The notes below the pieces were generated by a model. It did no database searches and was not told the DNA's origin. It worked only from the letters and a program-made list of their open reading frames with translations. A stretch of DNA of 64,000 nucleotides from Guptibacillus algicola (GTDB lineage: Bacteria; Bacillota; Bacilli; Bacillales; Guptibacillaceae): the NCBI RefSeq assembly GCF_020171805.1, contig NZ_JAIVAF010000003.1:806001-870000 (forward strand). Direction: 5' to 3'. A program made the translations under genes and the position numbers. Shown here in pieces: positions 54,106-63,038 of this stretch; within the stretch, counting starts at the first letter, position 1; each line of letters starts with the position of its first letter.

Positions 54106-54858
54106 ATGCAAGCTGTAACATTGACAGACCGCGGACAGGTCAGGGCTTACAATGAAGACAGTACCAATGCTATTCAAAATAATCTTGGTGAGTACCTTGT
54201 GATTGTGGCAGATGGAATGGGCGGCCATCGTGCAGGGGATATAGCAAGCTCCATGGCAGTAGAATGCCTTCAAACTAATTGGCAAAAAGAGAAAGCTGGC
54301 TTTCGCCCGGGAAGAGCGGAAGCTTGGCTTTTACATAACATTAAAGAGGCGAATGAAACGATATTATCTTATTCGAATGACAACAAAGAATACGCAGGGA
54401 TGGGAACAACGTTAGTCGCTGCTGTATGTACAGAAGATTTTATTACGATTGGCCATGTCGGTGACAGTAGGGCTTACTTGATACAAGATGGACAGGTGCA
54501 TCAGAAAACAAGCGACCATTCCCTAGTGAATGAGCTTGTGAAAAATGGTCAATTATCAGAAGAAGAGGCTCTGGACCATCCTAGAAAGCACGTTTTATTA
54601 CGTGCATTAGGTACTGATGACAAGGTGAAAGTCGATATTCATACCTTCGAATGGAGTAAGGATGAAGCTGCATTATTTTGTACAGACGGGTTAACGAATA
54701 AGCTATCAGACGAAACGCTTAACGAGGTTATGTATTCTGGTATTTCACTGCAGGAGAAAGCGACAAAACTCATCACGCTTGCTAATGAAGCAGGTGGAGA
54801 AGATAACATTACTGTTGCAGTCATAGAGAACTCTATGTCTTCAGGAAGTGAAAGCTAA
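54106..54858 (+). CDS. prpC: PP2C-type serine/threonine phosphatase Stp (PrpC)
   Basis: Metal-dependent phosphatase that reverses phosphorylation by PrkC. The 250-residue protein has the PP2C motifs NEDS near residue 16, DGMGG (36-40), GHVGDSRAYL, TDGLTNKL and GGEDNITVAV. ACGGGGTGA precedes ATG. The last base overlaps prkC (TAATG), giving the classical phosphatase-kinase couple. Confidence 0.96.
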   Translation: MQAVTLTDRGQVRAYNEDSTNAIQNNLGEYLVIVADGMGGHRAGDIASSMAVECLQTNWQKEKAGFRPGRAEAWLLHNIKEANETILSYSNDNKEYAGMGTTLVAAVCTEDFITIGHVGDSRAYLIQDGQVHQKTSDHSLVNELVKNGQLSEEEALDHPRKHVLLRALGTDDKVKVDIHTFEWSKDEAALFCTDGLTNKLSDETLNEVMYSGISLQEKATKLITLANEAGGEDNITVAVIENSMSSGSES

Positions 54859-56852
54859 TGCTAGGAAAACATATTAACGGCCGGTACAAATTGTTAGAAA
54901 TCATCGGTGATGGTGGTATGGCAATCGTGTACAAGGCTAGTGATTTAATTCTAGATCGGATTGTAGCTGTTAAATTGCTGAGACCTGAATTCTCGAAAGA
55001 CGATGAATTTATCAAGCGGTTTAGAAGAGAAGCAGAATCCGCAACAAGCCTTGATCATCCAAATATTGTTTCGATTTATGACGTAGGTGAGGATGAAGAT
55101 TATCATTACATCGTAATGGAATATGTGGAAGGGAAAACGTTAAAGCAGAGTATTCGTGACAGAGGTGCCCTTCCGATCGTAGAAGCGATCGATATTGTTA
55201 AACAAATTGCGTCAGCGATTGAACATGCACACGAAAATCAAATCATTCATCGCGACATTAAACCTCATAATATTTTGATCGATGAATACGGAGAAGCGAA
55301 AGTCACTGATTTTGGTATAGCGATGGCTATGACATCAGCTACGATTACCCATACAAATTCTGTACTAGGGTCTGTACACTATTTTTCCCCTGAACAAGCG
55401 CGAGGCGGGGCTGCTACAGAACGGTCAGATATATACTCTCTAGGGGTCGTACTGTATGAAGTGGTGACAGGCGTTTTACCGTTTTCAGGTGACTCTCCTG
55501 TTTCTGTTGCTTTAAAACATCTACAGGATCGCTTTCCAAAACCAAGTTTGATCAATACATCTTTACCTAAAAATGTTGAACAAATCATATTAAAAGCGAT
55601 GGCAAAAGAACCCCATCAGCGCTATGAAAACGCACAAGAGTTCTATGATGCGTTAGACAACGCACTCGATCCAACAAAAGTGTATGATGCCCCGCTGTCT
55701 TCTCGTGACGATGATGAAGAAGCAACAAAGGTTTTAGCGCCTGTTGTTCCAAATGAACCTACTCAAAGTAAGAGTGAGAAATCGGAACCAAAAGTCAAAA
55801 GTGAAGAAAAAGGCGAAGATCCTGAGCCGAAAAAGAAAAAGAAGAAGAAAGCTGGAAAAGTTGTAACGATTATTTTCTTGATCTTACTTCTTCTTGGTGG
55901 GGCAGGGGCACTCGCGTTTATTTTTATGCCAGATCTTTTTTACGTGCCAGATGTTGAAGTACCCGATGTTTCTGGAATGACGTACGATGATGCTAGGACA
56001 GCTTTAATCGAAAACAACCTCACTGCTGTGAAAGAAGAACAGTTTAATGAAAATGTGGATGAGGATGACGTGATCAGTCAAAATCCAGGGGCAGGTTCAA
56101 TGGTGAAAGAAAATAGTAAGGTGACTTTGTATGTAAGTAAAGGTGCAGAAAAAACTGAGCTTGGCAATTATATTGGCAAGTCGAAGGACGAAGTGGAAGC
56201 TGAATTAGAAAGTCTTGGTTTCGAAAATGTTAAGTTCGAAGACGAGTATCGTGATGAACCTGAGGGGGAAATCTATGACCAGAGTCCGGAAGCGGGTAAG
56301 ATGGTGCTCCCAACAGAAGATCGTATCGTCATTTGGTATAGCCTGGGACCTGAACCATTTGCGTTGCAAGAACTAACGAACAAAACGAAGCAAGAGGTTG
56401 AAGCCTACGCTGCAGAAAGAAAAATTAAGATTGCCTATGATGAAGCTCAGTTTAGTGATTCGGTCAAGGAAGGCCTTGTTATGGCTCAATCACCAAGTAC
56501 TGCCACAAGCATAAAAGAAGGTGAAACTGTTACGGTTACACTTTCCAAAGGCCCAGAGCCAGAACCAGAGCCAGAGCCAGAGCCTGAAGAAGAGCAGGTT
56601 GTTTTCACTGAAGAAGTGAAAGTAAAAGTGAAAGACAAAGAAAAACATCAAATCGAAATTATTTATCGAGACTCTAAAACAGAGAATGCAGAAATTGTTG
56701 AAGAAGTTGAAAAGGATAGTAAGTTTGAATTTGAATTGACGATCAACCCTGGAGATTACGCTTCATACAAAGTCTTTGATAATGGAGAAGAAGTCCAGTC
56801 AAAGAATATTACGTATGATGAAGCAAAACAAAAATACGCAAAAAATGAGTAA
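54858..56852 (+). CDS. prkC: PASTA-domain serine/threonine kinase PrkC
   Basis: Membrane Hanks-type kinase that senses muropeptides; phosphorylates translation and cell-wall targets and triggers germination. The 664-residue protein has the kinase domain (Lys39 in AVKLL, HRDIKPHN 131-138, DFG), a Lys-rich juxtamembrane stretch, one membrane helix (about 335-357), then three PASTA domains (about 368-565). A Pro-Glu repeat follows (near 570-582, PEPEPEPEPEPEE), then an extra C-terminal beta domain (to 664). The Pro-Glu tract is encoded by tandem six-base repeats. Confidence 0.95.
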   Translation: MLGKHINGRYKLLEIIGDGGMAIVYKASDLILDRIVAVKLLRPEFSKDDEFIKRFRREAESATSLDHPNIVSIYDVGEDEDYHYIVMEYVEGKTLKQSIRDRGALPIVEAIDIVKQIASAIEHAHENQIIHRDIKPHNILIDEYGEAKVTDFGIAMAMTSATITHTNSVLGSVHYFSPEQARGGAATERSDIYSLGVVLYEVVTGVLPFSGDSPVSVALKHLQDRFPKPSLINTSLPKNVEQIILKAMAKEPHQRYENAQEFYDALDNALDPTKVYDAPLSSRDDDEEATKVLAPVVPNEPTQSKSEKSEPKVKSEEKGEDPEPKKKKKKKAGKVVTIIFLILLLLGGAGALAFIFMPDLFYVPDVEVPDVSGMTYDDARTALIENNLTAVKEEQFNENVDEDDVISQNPGAGSMVKENSKVTLYVSKGAEKTELGNYIGKSKDEVEAELESLGFENVKFEDEYRDEPEGEIYDQSPEAGKMVLPTEDRIVIWYSLGPEPFALQELTNKTKQEVEAYAAERKIKIAYDEAQFSDSVKEGLVMAQSPSTATSIKEGETVTVTLSKGPEPEPEPEPEPEEEQVVFTEEVKVKVKDKEKHQIEIIYRDSKTENAEIVEEVEKDSKFEFELTINPGDYASYKVFDNGEEVQSKNITYDEAKQKYAKNE

Positions 56853-56862
56853 GGAGTCCTAC

Positions 56863-57750
56863 ATGGCAGATGGAAGAATTATTAAAGCGTTAAGTGGCTT
56901 TTATTACGTGCAGGATGAAGTGAACAAAGAGATCTATCAGTGCAGAGGTAGAGGGAATTTCCGAAAACGCAAAATCACACCCTTAGTTGGTGATGATGTT
57001 GTATACGAAGCGGAGAACAAAACAGATGGCTATATTCTTGAAGTAAAGAAAAGAGAGAATGAACTAGTGCGACCACCAATCGCGAATATCGATCAGGCTT
57101 TTCTCGTTTTTTCAGCTACGCAGCCTACATTTAATACGCAGCTACTTGATAAGTTTCTTGTTCACATCGAAGCGAGTGATATAAAGCCAGTCATCTGCAT
57201 AACAAAAATGGACCTTGTTTCAGAATCCGAGGAAGAAATCATACAGAATTACAGCAAGGACTATTGTGAAATCGGTTATGATGTATTGATGAACTCAGCA
57301 CAAAGTTTGTCAGGTATTTCAGAAATCGAACAACACTTTTTTGATAAAGTCACTGTGTTTGCGGGACAGTCTGGTGTCGGTAAATCTTCGCTTCTTAATG
57401 CGATTAATCCTGACTTGGATTTAGATACAAGTGATATATCGACTCATCTCGGGCGTGGAAAGCATACGACTAGGCATGTTGAGCTAATTCCGTTTGGCTC
57501 TGGATTAGTCGCTGACACACCAGGCTTTAGTTCTCTAGATTTCAGAGGAATCGAGGCAGATGATTTATGGCTCTACTTCCCTGAGATTAGAGAAAAAACT
57601 AACGAATGTAAGTTTAGAGCCTGCACTCATATGAAAGAACCAGGATGTGCGGTAAAAGCGGCAGTAGAGGAAGGAGAAATAAAGGCGTATCGTTACGACC
57701 ATTATTCCTCATTCTTCACTGAGATTAAGGATCAAAAACGGAGGTATTAA
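56863..57750 (+). CDS. rsgA: Ribosome small-subunit GTPase RsgA
   Basis: Circularly permuted GTPase that checks 30S maturation. The 295-residue protein has an N-terminal OB fold (to about 65), then the permuted motifs: TKMD (114-117) before the P-loop GQSGVGKSS (168-176), DTPG, and a C-terminal zinc finger (ECKFRACTHMKEPGC). AAGGAG at 56851-56856 decides ATG 56863; the frame is open farther upstream inside prkC. Confidence 0.96.
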   Translation: MADGRIIKALSGFYYVQDEVNKEIYQCRGRGNFRKRKITPLVGDDVVYEAENKTDGYILEVKKRENELVRPPIANIDQAFLVFSATQPTFNTQLLDKFLVHIEASDIKPVICITKMDLVSESEEEIIQNYSKDYCEIGYDVLMNSAQSLSGISEIEQHFFDKVTVFAGQSGVGKSSLLNAINPDLDLDTSDISTHLGRGKHTTRHVELIPFGSGLVADTPGFSSLDFRGIEADDLWLYFPEIREKTNECKFRACTHMKEPGCAVKAAVEEGEIKAYRYDHYSSFFTEIKDQKRRY

Positions 57751-57751
57751 T

Positions 57752-58399
57752 ATGATAAAAATTGCACCATCAATCCTCTCTGCAGATTTTGCAAAACTTG
57801 GAGAAGAAGTGAAGGATGTTGAAGCAGGTGGAGCAGATTACATCCATGTAGATGTTATGGACGGCCACTTCGTTCCAAACATTACGATAGGAGCACCGAT
57901 CGTTCGAGCGCTTCGCCCTGTAACGAATCTGCCACTCGACGTTCATCTTATGATTGAAAACCCTGATAACTATATTGAAGAGTTTGCAGATGCAGGAGCA
58001 GACATTCTTACTGTCCATGCTGAAGCGTGCCCTCATCTTCACAGGACGATCCAGTTAATAAAGAGTAAAGGTGTAAAAGCGGGAGTTGTCATTAACCCTG
58101 CAACACCTGTTGATGCGATCAAACATGTGATCGAAGACGTAGACCTCGTTCTCTTGATGACAGTCAATCCTGGCTTTGGTGGACAGGCTTTCATTGAAAG
58201 AGTGGTTGGAAAAATTGCTGAAACGGCAAAGCTTGCGAACGAATTAGGGGTTTCTCCCGAAATTGAAGTCGACGGAGGTGTGAACGCCGAGACAGCAAGG
58301 AAATGTATCGAAGCTGGTGCGACTGTTCTTGTTGCAGGATCAGCCGTTTATAACCAAGAAGATCGTAAAGCAGCGATTGAAAGCCTTCGTCAATCATAA
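57752..58399 (+). CDS. rpe: Ribulose-phosphate 3-epimerase
   Basis: Interconverts ribulose-5-P and xylulose-5-P in the pentose phosphate pathway. The 215-residue TIM-barrel protein has IAPSILSADFAKLGEEV, the metal-binding HVDVMDGHFVPNITIG, DVHLMI, MTVNPGFGGQ and DGGVN motifs. It begins one base after the rsgA stop with GGAGGT upstream. Confidence 0.97.
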   Translation: MIKIAPSILSADFAKLGEEVKDVEAGGADYIHVDVMDGHFVPNITIGAPIVRALRPVTNLPLDVHLMIENPDNYIEEFADAGADILTVHAEACPHLHRTIQLIKSKGVKAGVVINPATPVDAIKHVIEDVDLVLLMTVNPGFGGQAFIERVVGKIAETAKLANELGVSPEIEVDGGVNAETARKCIEAGATVLVAGSAVYNQEDRKAAIESLRQS

Positions 58400-58430
58400 A
58401 GCAGTCGGGCAACATGCCCGCTGTTTTTTT
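58400..58430 (+). terminator. Terminator after rpe
   Basis: CAG-t-CGGGC pairs with GCCCG-CTG (58402-58410 with 58416-58423, one bulge) followed by seven T. Confidence 0.8.
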
Positions 58431-58472
58431 GTAAAGGTAAATATACGAATTATTTAGTAGGAGTAGATGTTC

Positions 58473-59021
58473 ATGAATCATAATCGACTTGTTTTACTTC
58501 TCGAGATTGCCCTGATGGCAGGAATAGGGGTAATCCTTGATTTGTTTTCTATTCGCTTATGGCCAAACGGTGGTTCAGTTTCTCTAGCGATGGTACCCAT
58601 CTTTTTGATCGCATTTAGAAGAGGTGTAGGAGCAGGTGTTGTTACAGGATTACTCGTAGGGTTGTTGCAGCCCTTACTCGTTGCGCCTTTCTACGTACAT
58701 CCCATTCAATTTCTATTAGATTACCCTATTGCTTTCATGGTTGTTGGTTTAGCTGGACTATTTAGTGTATCAGCAGATAAAACAAAGAAAAAACGAATCA
58801 CAAAGATTGCGATAGGCTGTTTTGTCGGATCACTATTTAGGTTGGTAACCCATTTTTTATCAGGTGTCATCTGGTTTGGGGATATGGCGCCAGAAGGAAC
58901 GCCCGTTGCACTGTACTCATTTCTTTATAATGCTTCTTACTTGTTTCCAGCAGCAGCCGTATCGATCGTTGTGTTAGCACTACTTTCATCAACGTCACCA
59001 AAGATGGTTCATCATCAATGA
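58473..59021 (+). CDS. thiT: Thiamine transporter ThiT (ECF S component)
   Basis: Substrate-binding membrane subunit of an energy-coupling-factor importer for thiamine (YuaJ family). The 182-residue protein has six hydrophobic segments and the ThiT substrate-site segments: GGSVSLAMVPIFLIAFRRG, HPIQFLLDYPIAF, and HFLSGVIWFGDMAPEG followed by YSFLYNASYL. ATG 58473 fits TAGGAGT spacing better than ATG 58467. It overlaps thiN by four bases, so imported thiamine and its pyrophosphorylation are coupled. In B. subtilis the two genes are apart. No TPP riboswitch is seen upstream. Confidence 0.9.
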   Translation: MNHNRLVLLLEIALMAGIGVILDLFSIRLWPNGGSVSLAMVPIFLIAFRRGVGAGVVTGLLVGLLQPLLVAPFYVHPIQFLLDYPIAFMVVGLAGLFSVSADKTKKKRITKIAIGCFVGSLFRLVTHFLSGVIWFGDMAPEGTPVALYSFLYNASYLFPAAAVSIVVLALLSSTSPKMVHHQ

Positions 59022-59683
59022 AGAACGAAGTTATCTATCTAGTAGCAGGTGGACCACTATCGGACTTACCTCAAAACTTGCTTAAATCTACACCAGATGT
59101 TAGGTGGGTCGGTGTTGATCGAGGAGTGTACACGCTCTTAAAGAACGGGATTACTCCAGAACAAGGATTTGGCGATTTTGATTCTGTTAGTCCTAGCGAA
59201 AGAGAGTGGATGGAAACTCATAACCTCTCATTTAACGTATATCCTTCTGAGAAGGATCATACTGACCTTGAACTTGCGCTCGATTGGGCGATCGATCAAC
59301 AGCCGAAAGAAATCATTCTCTTCGGTGTTACGGGCGGAAGGCTAGATCATAGTTGGATGAATGTACAGATGTTGATTAAAGGGTTAAAAGCTGGTGTAAG
59401 CGTGAAGCTTGAAGATCGCCAGAACAGGCTTCAACTTAAATCGCCAGGGCACTATTCAATAAAAAAAGAAGCGCGTTATCCCTATGCTTCATTTTTATCG
59501 TTCACTCCTGAAGTGCAAGGTTTAACGCTTGAAGGATTTAAGTTTCCGCTTACTGATAAAGTGTTAGAGTGGGGTTCAAGTTTATGTATCAGCAATGAAT
59601 TGGTCGAGGAAAATGGGTCTTATTCATTTACTGAAGGCATACTTATGGTGGTAAGAAGTTCGGACGCCGAACAGCAGGAATAG
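59018..59683 (+). CDS. thiN: Thiamine pyrophosphokinase
   Basis: Converts thiamine to thiamine pyrophosphate with ATP. The 221-residue protein has GVDRGVYTLL, the acidic GDFDSVSPSE motif, EKDHTDLELALDWA, and GVTGGRLDHSWMN; the C-terminal domain forms the thiamine site. The start overlaps the thiT stop (ATGA). It lies before spoVM as in B. subtilis. Confidence 0.95.
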   Translation: MKNEVIYLVAGGPLSDLPQNLLKSTPDVRWVGVDRGVYTLLKNGITPEQGFGDFDSVSPSEREWMETHNLSFNVYPSEKDHTDLELALDWAIDQQPKEIILFGVTGGRLDHSWMNVQMLIKGLKAGVSVKLEDRQNRLQLKSPGHYSIKKEARYPYASFLSFTPEVQGLTLEGFKFPLTDKVLEWGSSLCISNELVEENGSYSFTEGILMVVRSSDAEQQE

Positions 59684-59781
59684 GGTATATTTTCTTTTCG
59701 GCGAATATAATAGTAAAGAATATTATAATCTCATATTGTTTTATCCTGGGCTCCATTTTTGACTTTTGAGGAGGGGGAAGT

Positions 59782-59865
59782 ATGAAGTTCTATACGATTA
59801 AACTACCTAAGTTTCTTGGTGGGTTTGTAAGGGCGATTCTTGGATCTCTTCGTAAGAATGAATAA
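59782..59865 (+). CDS. spoVM: Stage V sporulation protein SpoVM
   Basis: Tiny amphipathic helical protein that recognises the convex forespore membrane, anchors SpoIVA and inhibits FtsH. The 27-residue product starts MKFYTIKLPKFLGG and ends ILGSLRKNE, one residue longer than the 26-residue B. subtilis form, with Pro9 conserved. GAGGAGGGGGAAG precedes ATG. A TCATATT sequence at 59731-59737 resembles a sigma-E -35 box, but no good -10 is correctly spaced. A terminator follows four bases after the stop. Confidence 0.95.
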   Translation: MKFYTIKLPKFLGGFVRAILGSLRKNE

Positions 59866-59868
59866 CAT

Positions 59869-59904
59869 ACAAAAAAAGCACCCGTTAGCGGGTGCTTTTT
59901 TTGT
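59869..59904 (+). terminator. Terminator after spoVM (left flank of element 2)
   Basis: A 16-bp inverted repeat, ACAAAAAAAGCACCCG with CGGGTGCTTTTTTTGT, works in either direction. A near-copy at 60344-60380 bounds the other end of element 2. Confidence 0.9.
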
Positions 59905-59906
59905 GT

Positions 59907-60341
59907 CAGGCTGTTGAGAAAGTCTAAGGAATCGGCCAACAAAATAGTGGTGATTTACGCTCCAGGATGCTCGCTTTCCGCGGGGAGGGCGGTGAGCTTC
60001 CTCGTCGCACGCTCCTGCGGGATCTCACCTGTCCCGTATGTCCCGCAGGAGTCGAGCATCCTTCCGCTTCAATCTGCTTTAATATGAAGGAATAAGCCAA
60101 GAATAAACCACCTCAAAATGACGCGCTGAAAAGTTTGTTAGCGTAATAGGTCGGAAAGTTTAACTTTGATTGAATGTACTCTAGTAGGAGTGAATACCTC
60201 TTGACTCCCGTGGTCCAACGGGCGTTCAAGTCTCAGAGTGGACGGTCTTTGTTCGCTTTGAGGCTTGGACGTTCGTCCACAGGAAAGCAAGAGGTGTTTC
60301 CAACGGCATTGGGAGCGTATCATCTAGATTACAACAAGCTT
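59907..60341 (+). repeat. ~435-bp terminator-associated repeat element, copy 2
   Basis: Second copy of the element at 39672-40127, same orientation. Shared parts: end sequence CTGTTGAGAAAGTCT; left module from GGATGCTCGCTTTCCGCGGG (59965) to CGAGCATCCTTCCGCT (to about 60068); link GTCGGAAAGTTT; right module from TAGGAGTGAATACC (60185). The right-end inverse reads AAGCTTGTTG, matching the left end. The right-module stem keeps pairing despite changes: GAATACCTCTTG opposite CAAGAGGTgtTTC here, GAATACCAC opposite GTGGTATTC in copy 1. No credible gene is present. Confidence 0.85.
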
Positions 60342-60343
60342 AC

Positions 60344-60380
60344 ACAAAAAAAAGCACCCGCTAATGGGTGCTTTTTTGTT
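60344..60380 (-). terminator. Terminator after rpmB (right flank of element 2)
   Basis: GCACCCG ... GGGTGC with A and T tracts on either side; read on the - strand it ends rpmB. It resembles the spoVM terminator in stem and tails, differing in the loop and one closing pair. Confidence 0.85.
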
Positions 60381-60384
60381 TCAA

Positions 60385-60570
60385 TTATACGCGTTCTACT
60401 TTACCTGATTTAAGGGCACGAGCAGAAACATATACTTTTTTCGGTTTACCATCAACCATGATACGTACCTTTTGAAGGTTAGCACCAAATTTACGTTTTG
60501 TTGTATTCAACGCGTGAGAACGCTTGTTACCAAACGCAGTCTTTTTGCCAGTGATTGCACATTTAGCCAT
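60385..60570 (-). CDS. rpmB: 50S ribosomal protein L28
   Basis: Large-subunit ribosomal protein. The 61-residue protein reads [21 protein letters not shown] and ends [16 protein letters not shown], diagnostic of L28. It has a single cysteine, so it is the zinc-free form. On the - strand with AGGAGGT upstream of its ATG, convergent with spoVM and divergent from the asp23-like gene, as in B. subtilis. Confidence 0.97.
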   Translation of the reverse strand: MAKCAITGKKTAFGNKRSHALNTTKRKFGANLQKVRIMVDGKPKKVYVSARALKSGKVERV

Positions 60571-60628
60571 TATTTCAACCTCCTTACTGTCCTACATTGC
60601 ACAAGAAGTGCAGGATAAATCCTCCACT

Positions 60629-60657
60629 ATAGTATCACGTAGGTGTAGTGAATGCAA
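60629..60657 (-). promoter_or_regulatory. Sigma-A promoter of rpmB
   Basis: Read on the - strand: TTGCAT (60657-60652), a 17-base spacer and TACTAT (60634-60629), about 60 bases before the rpmB start. The rest of the 300-base gap to the asp23-like gene shows no gene. Confidence 0.55.
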
Positions 60658-60871
60658 GACAAAGAACAAGGGTTATCAAGAAAAAAACTTAACACCTAAA
60701 AGTGATGATACTAGTGTTTTACAAGGATGAACTTTTAAAATAAGTAATATTGTAGTAAAATAACATTAGCTCTGTACAGGATGTATTCTTAATTCATTTA
60801 GCATCAAGAGTTAGTAGTTAAGATAGAATGGAACATTGGTCAGCACCCAAATCGCTAAGGGAGGAACAAAT

Positions 60872-61234
60872 ATGTCAATCGAAATGAAAACCCAATATGG
60901 ACAAATTGATATTTCTACTGAGGTCGTCGCTGCAATTGCAGGTGGCGCAGCAATAGATTGTTATGGTATCGTGGGTATGGCTTCTCAGAAGCAATTAAAA
61001 GACGGTATTACAGAATTGTTGGGAAAAGATAACTTTAGCAGAGGGATAGTAGTTCGCAGAGAAGAAGAGGAACTAAATATCGATATGTATATTATCGTGA
61101 GCTATGGTACAAAAATTTCAGAAGTTGCTCATAACGTTCAAACAAAAGTAAAGTACCAGCTTGACCAAATGCTCGGACTATCTGTAGATTCTGTAAACAT
61201 CTACGTACAAGGGGTCAGAGTTACGAACCCTTAA
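60872..61234 (+). CDS. yloU: Asp23/Gls24 family envelope stress protein (YloU)
   Basis: A 120-residue Asp23-family protein (IEMKTQYGQIDISTEVVAAIAGGAA, CYGIVGMAS, VRREEEELNIDMYIIVSYG). The family forms cytoplasmic-membrane-associated assemblies linked to envelope stress; the biochemical role is unclear. AAGGGAGG precedes ATG 60872; the frame is open slightly upstream. Adjacent to fakA, as in B. subtilis, and likely co-transcribed with it. Confidence 0.92.
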   Translation: MSIEMKTQYGQIDISTEVVAAIAGGAAIDCYGIVGMASQKQLKDGITELLGKDNFSRGIVVRREEEELNIDMYIIVSYGTKISEVAHNVQTKVKYQLDQMLGLSVDSVNIYVQGVRVTNP

Positions 61235-61256
61235 GTGGAGTTAGGAGGAACAGTCT

Positions 61257-62927
61257 GTGACAATTAAGAGGATTGACGGTAAGCGGTTTGCGCATATGGT
61301 TGTTGAAGGTGCAAACAACCTATCTAAGAATGCAAAAATGGTTGACGCCCTAAACGTATTCCCTGTGCCTGATGGTGATACGGGAACAAATATGAACCTA
61401 ACTATTACGTCTGGTGCTAACGAGGTAAAGAAAAGCAGCTCCGAAAAAGTTGGAGATGTCGCATCTTTATTTGCACGAGGTTTGTTGATGGGTGCTCGCG
61501 GAAACTCAGGAGTAATTCTTTCGCAATTATTCAGAGGGTTTTCAAAAGCGATCGAAAACAAAAGTGAAGTTGGACCAGTTGAATTTGCGGCTGCCCTAGA
61601 CAACGGTGTGGAGTCGGCTTATAAGGCCGTAATGAAGCCTGTTGAAGGAACGATTTTAACTGTAGCGAAAGATGCTGCAAAAAAAGCAGTGAAATCCGCT
61701 AAGCAAACAGAAGATATGATCGAGCTTATGCAAGTTGTCGTAAAGGAAGCAAAAGCTTCTCTTCAACGTACGCCTGACTTGCTTCCTGTTCTAAAAGAAG
61801 TTGGAGTAGTTGACTCTGGTGGTCAAGGTCTACTTGTTATTTATGAAGGGTTCCTTGCTGTTCTTGAAGGAAAAGAAGCTCCTGACGTTTCCCTTGAAGA
61901 AGAAAAGATGGAAGAGCTCGTTCGTGCTGAGCACCACAAAGGCGCGCAAAGTCACATGAAGACAGAAGATATTGAATTCGGATATTGTACTGAATTTATG
62001 GTTCATCTAGAAGATTCCAAACTGAAACAATCTCCTTTCGATGAAGAATCGTTTCGAAATGAATTAGACAAGCATGGTGATTCTCTACTTGTCATTTCAG
62101 ATGACGATCTTGTCAAAGTACATATGCATACGGAATACCCTGGTAACATCATGACATATGCACAGAACTTCGGGAGCTTGATCAAGATTAAGATAGAGAA
62201 TATGCGTGAGCAACATTCGGCTATTCTTAACGAAGAGAAATCTTCACCTGAACCAGTTTCTGCTGAGCGAAAGAAATATGGCATCATCACGGTATCGATG
62301 GGTGATGGCATTGCAGAATTGTTTAAAAGTCTAGGTGCAAGTTACGTAATCTCTGGTGGTCAAACAATGAATCCTAGTACAGAAGATATCGTAAAGGCGA
62401 TCGAGGAAGTAAACGCTGATAATATCATCATTCTTCCGAACAATAGCAATATTGTAATGACAGCAGAGCAAGCTGCTTCTGTGGTTGAAGAGAATGTCGT
62501 AGTCATTCCTTCAAAGACGGTTCCTCAAGGAATAGCAAGCTTACTTGGATTCAATCCATCTGCTGACATTGAAGAAAATGGTACAGCTATGAAAGACAGC
62601 ATGTCTGAAGTGAAATCAGGTCAAGTCACGTTTGCGGTTAGAGACACTCAAATCGATGGTGTTTCAATATCGAAAGATGACTTTATGGGCATTTCTGATG
62701 GAAAGATCGTTGTTTCTGAATCAGATCGATTTGAAGTTGCAAAAGAACTCCTTCAATCAATGGTCGGTGAAGATGATGAGATCATTACGATCATCTACGG
62801 AGAAGATACCGATAAGGAAGAAGCTGAACGTCTTGTTTCTTTCATTGAAGAGAACTTTGAAGAAGTTGAAGTTGAGCTTCACGAAGGCAAGCAGCCAATC
62901 TATCCTTACATTGTTTCTGTAGAATAA
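61257..62927 (+). CDS. fakA: Fatty acid kinase ATP-binding subunit FakA (YloV, DAK2 family)
   Basis: Phosphorylates fatty acids presented by FakB, for incorporation into phospholipids. The 556-residue protein has an N-terminal DhaL/DAK2 kinase domain with LNVFPVPDGDTGTNM and GARGNSGVILSQ, a central domain, and a C-terminal DegV-like FakB-interacting domain (about 340-556). The start is GTG after TTAGGAGGA. Confidence 0.95.
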   Translation: MTIKRIDGKRFAHMVVEGANNLSKNAKMVDALNVFPVPDGDTGTNMNLTITSGANEVKKSSSEKVGDVASLFARGLLMGARGNSGVILSQLFRGFSKAIENKSEVGPVEFAAALDNGVESAYKAVMKPVEGTILTVAKDAAKKAVKSAKQTEDMIELMQVVVKEAKASLQRTPDLLPVLKEVGVVDSGGQGLLVIYEGFLAVLEGKEAPDVSLEEEKMEELVRAEHHKGAQSHMKTEDIEFGYCTEFMVHLEDSKLKQSPFDEESFRNELDKHGDSLLVISDDDLVKVHMHTEYPGNIMTYAQNFGSLIKIKIENMREQHSAILNEEKSSPEPVSAERKKYGIITVSMGDGIAELFKSLGASYVISGGQTMNPSTEDIVKAIEEVNADNIIILPNNSNIVMTAEQAASVVEENVVVIPSKTVPQGIASLLGFNPSADIEENGTAMKDSMSEVKSGQVTFAVRDTQIDGVSISKDDFMGISDGKIVVSESDRFEVAKELLQSMVGEDDEIITIIYGEDTDKEEAERLVSFIEENFEEVEVELHEGKQPIYPYIVSVE

Positions 62928-63038
62928 AGCTAATAGGTATTAAGCAGAAAAAGAAACGTGGCACATGCCAGGTTTTCTTTTTCTGTAATCTATGAACCAC
63001 GTGTTCACACCGTGTACATAATGAAAGGTGGAGTCGAT

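Noticed and set aside
58431-58472. TPP riboswitch before thiT
   Set aside because: Only about 40 bases separate the rpe terminator and thiT; the conserved thi-box sequence is not there.
60174-60413. Open frames on both strands in element 2
   Set aside because: They follow the palindromic modules, lack RBS, and are not preserved in copy 1.
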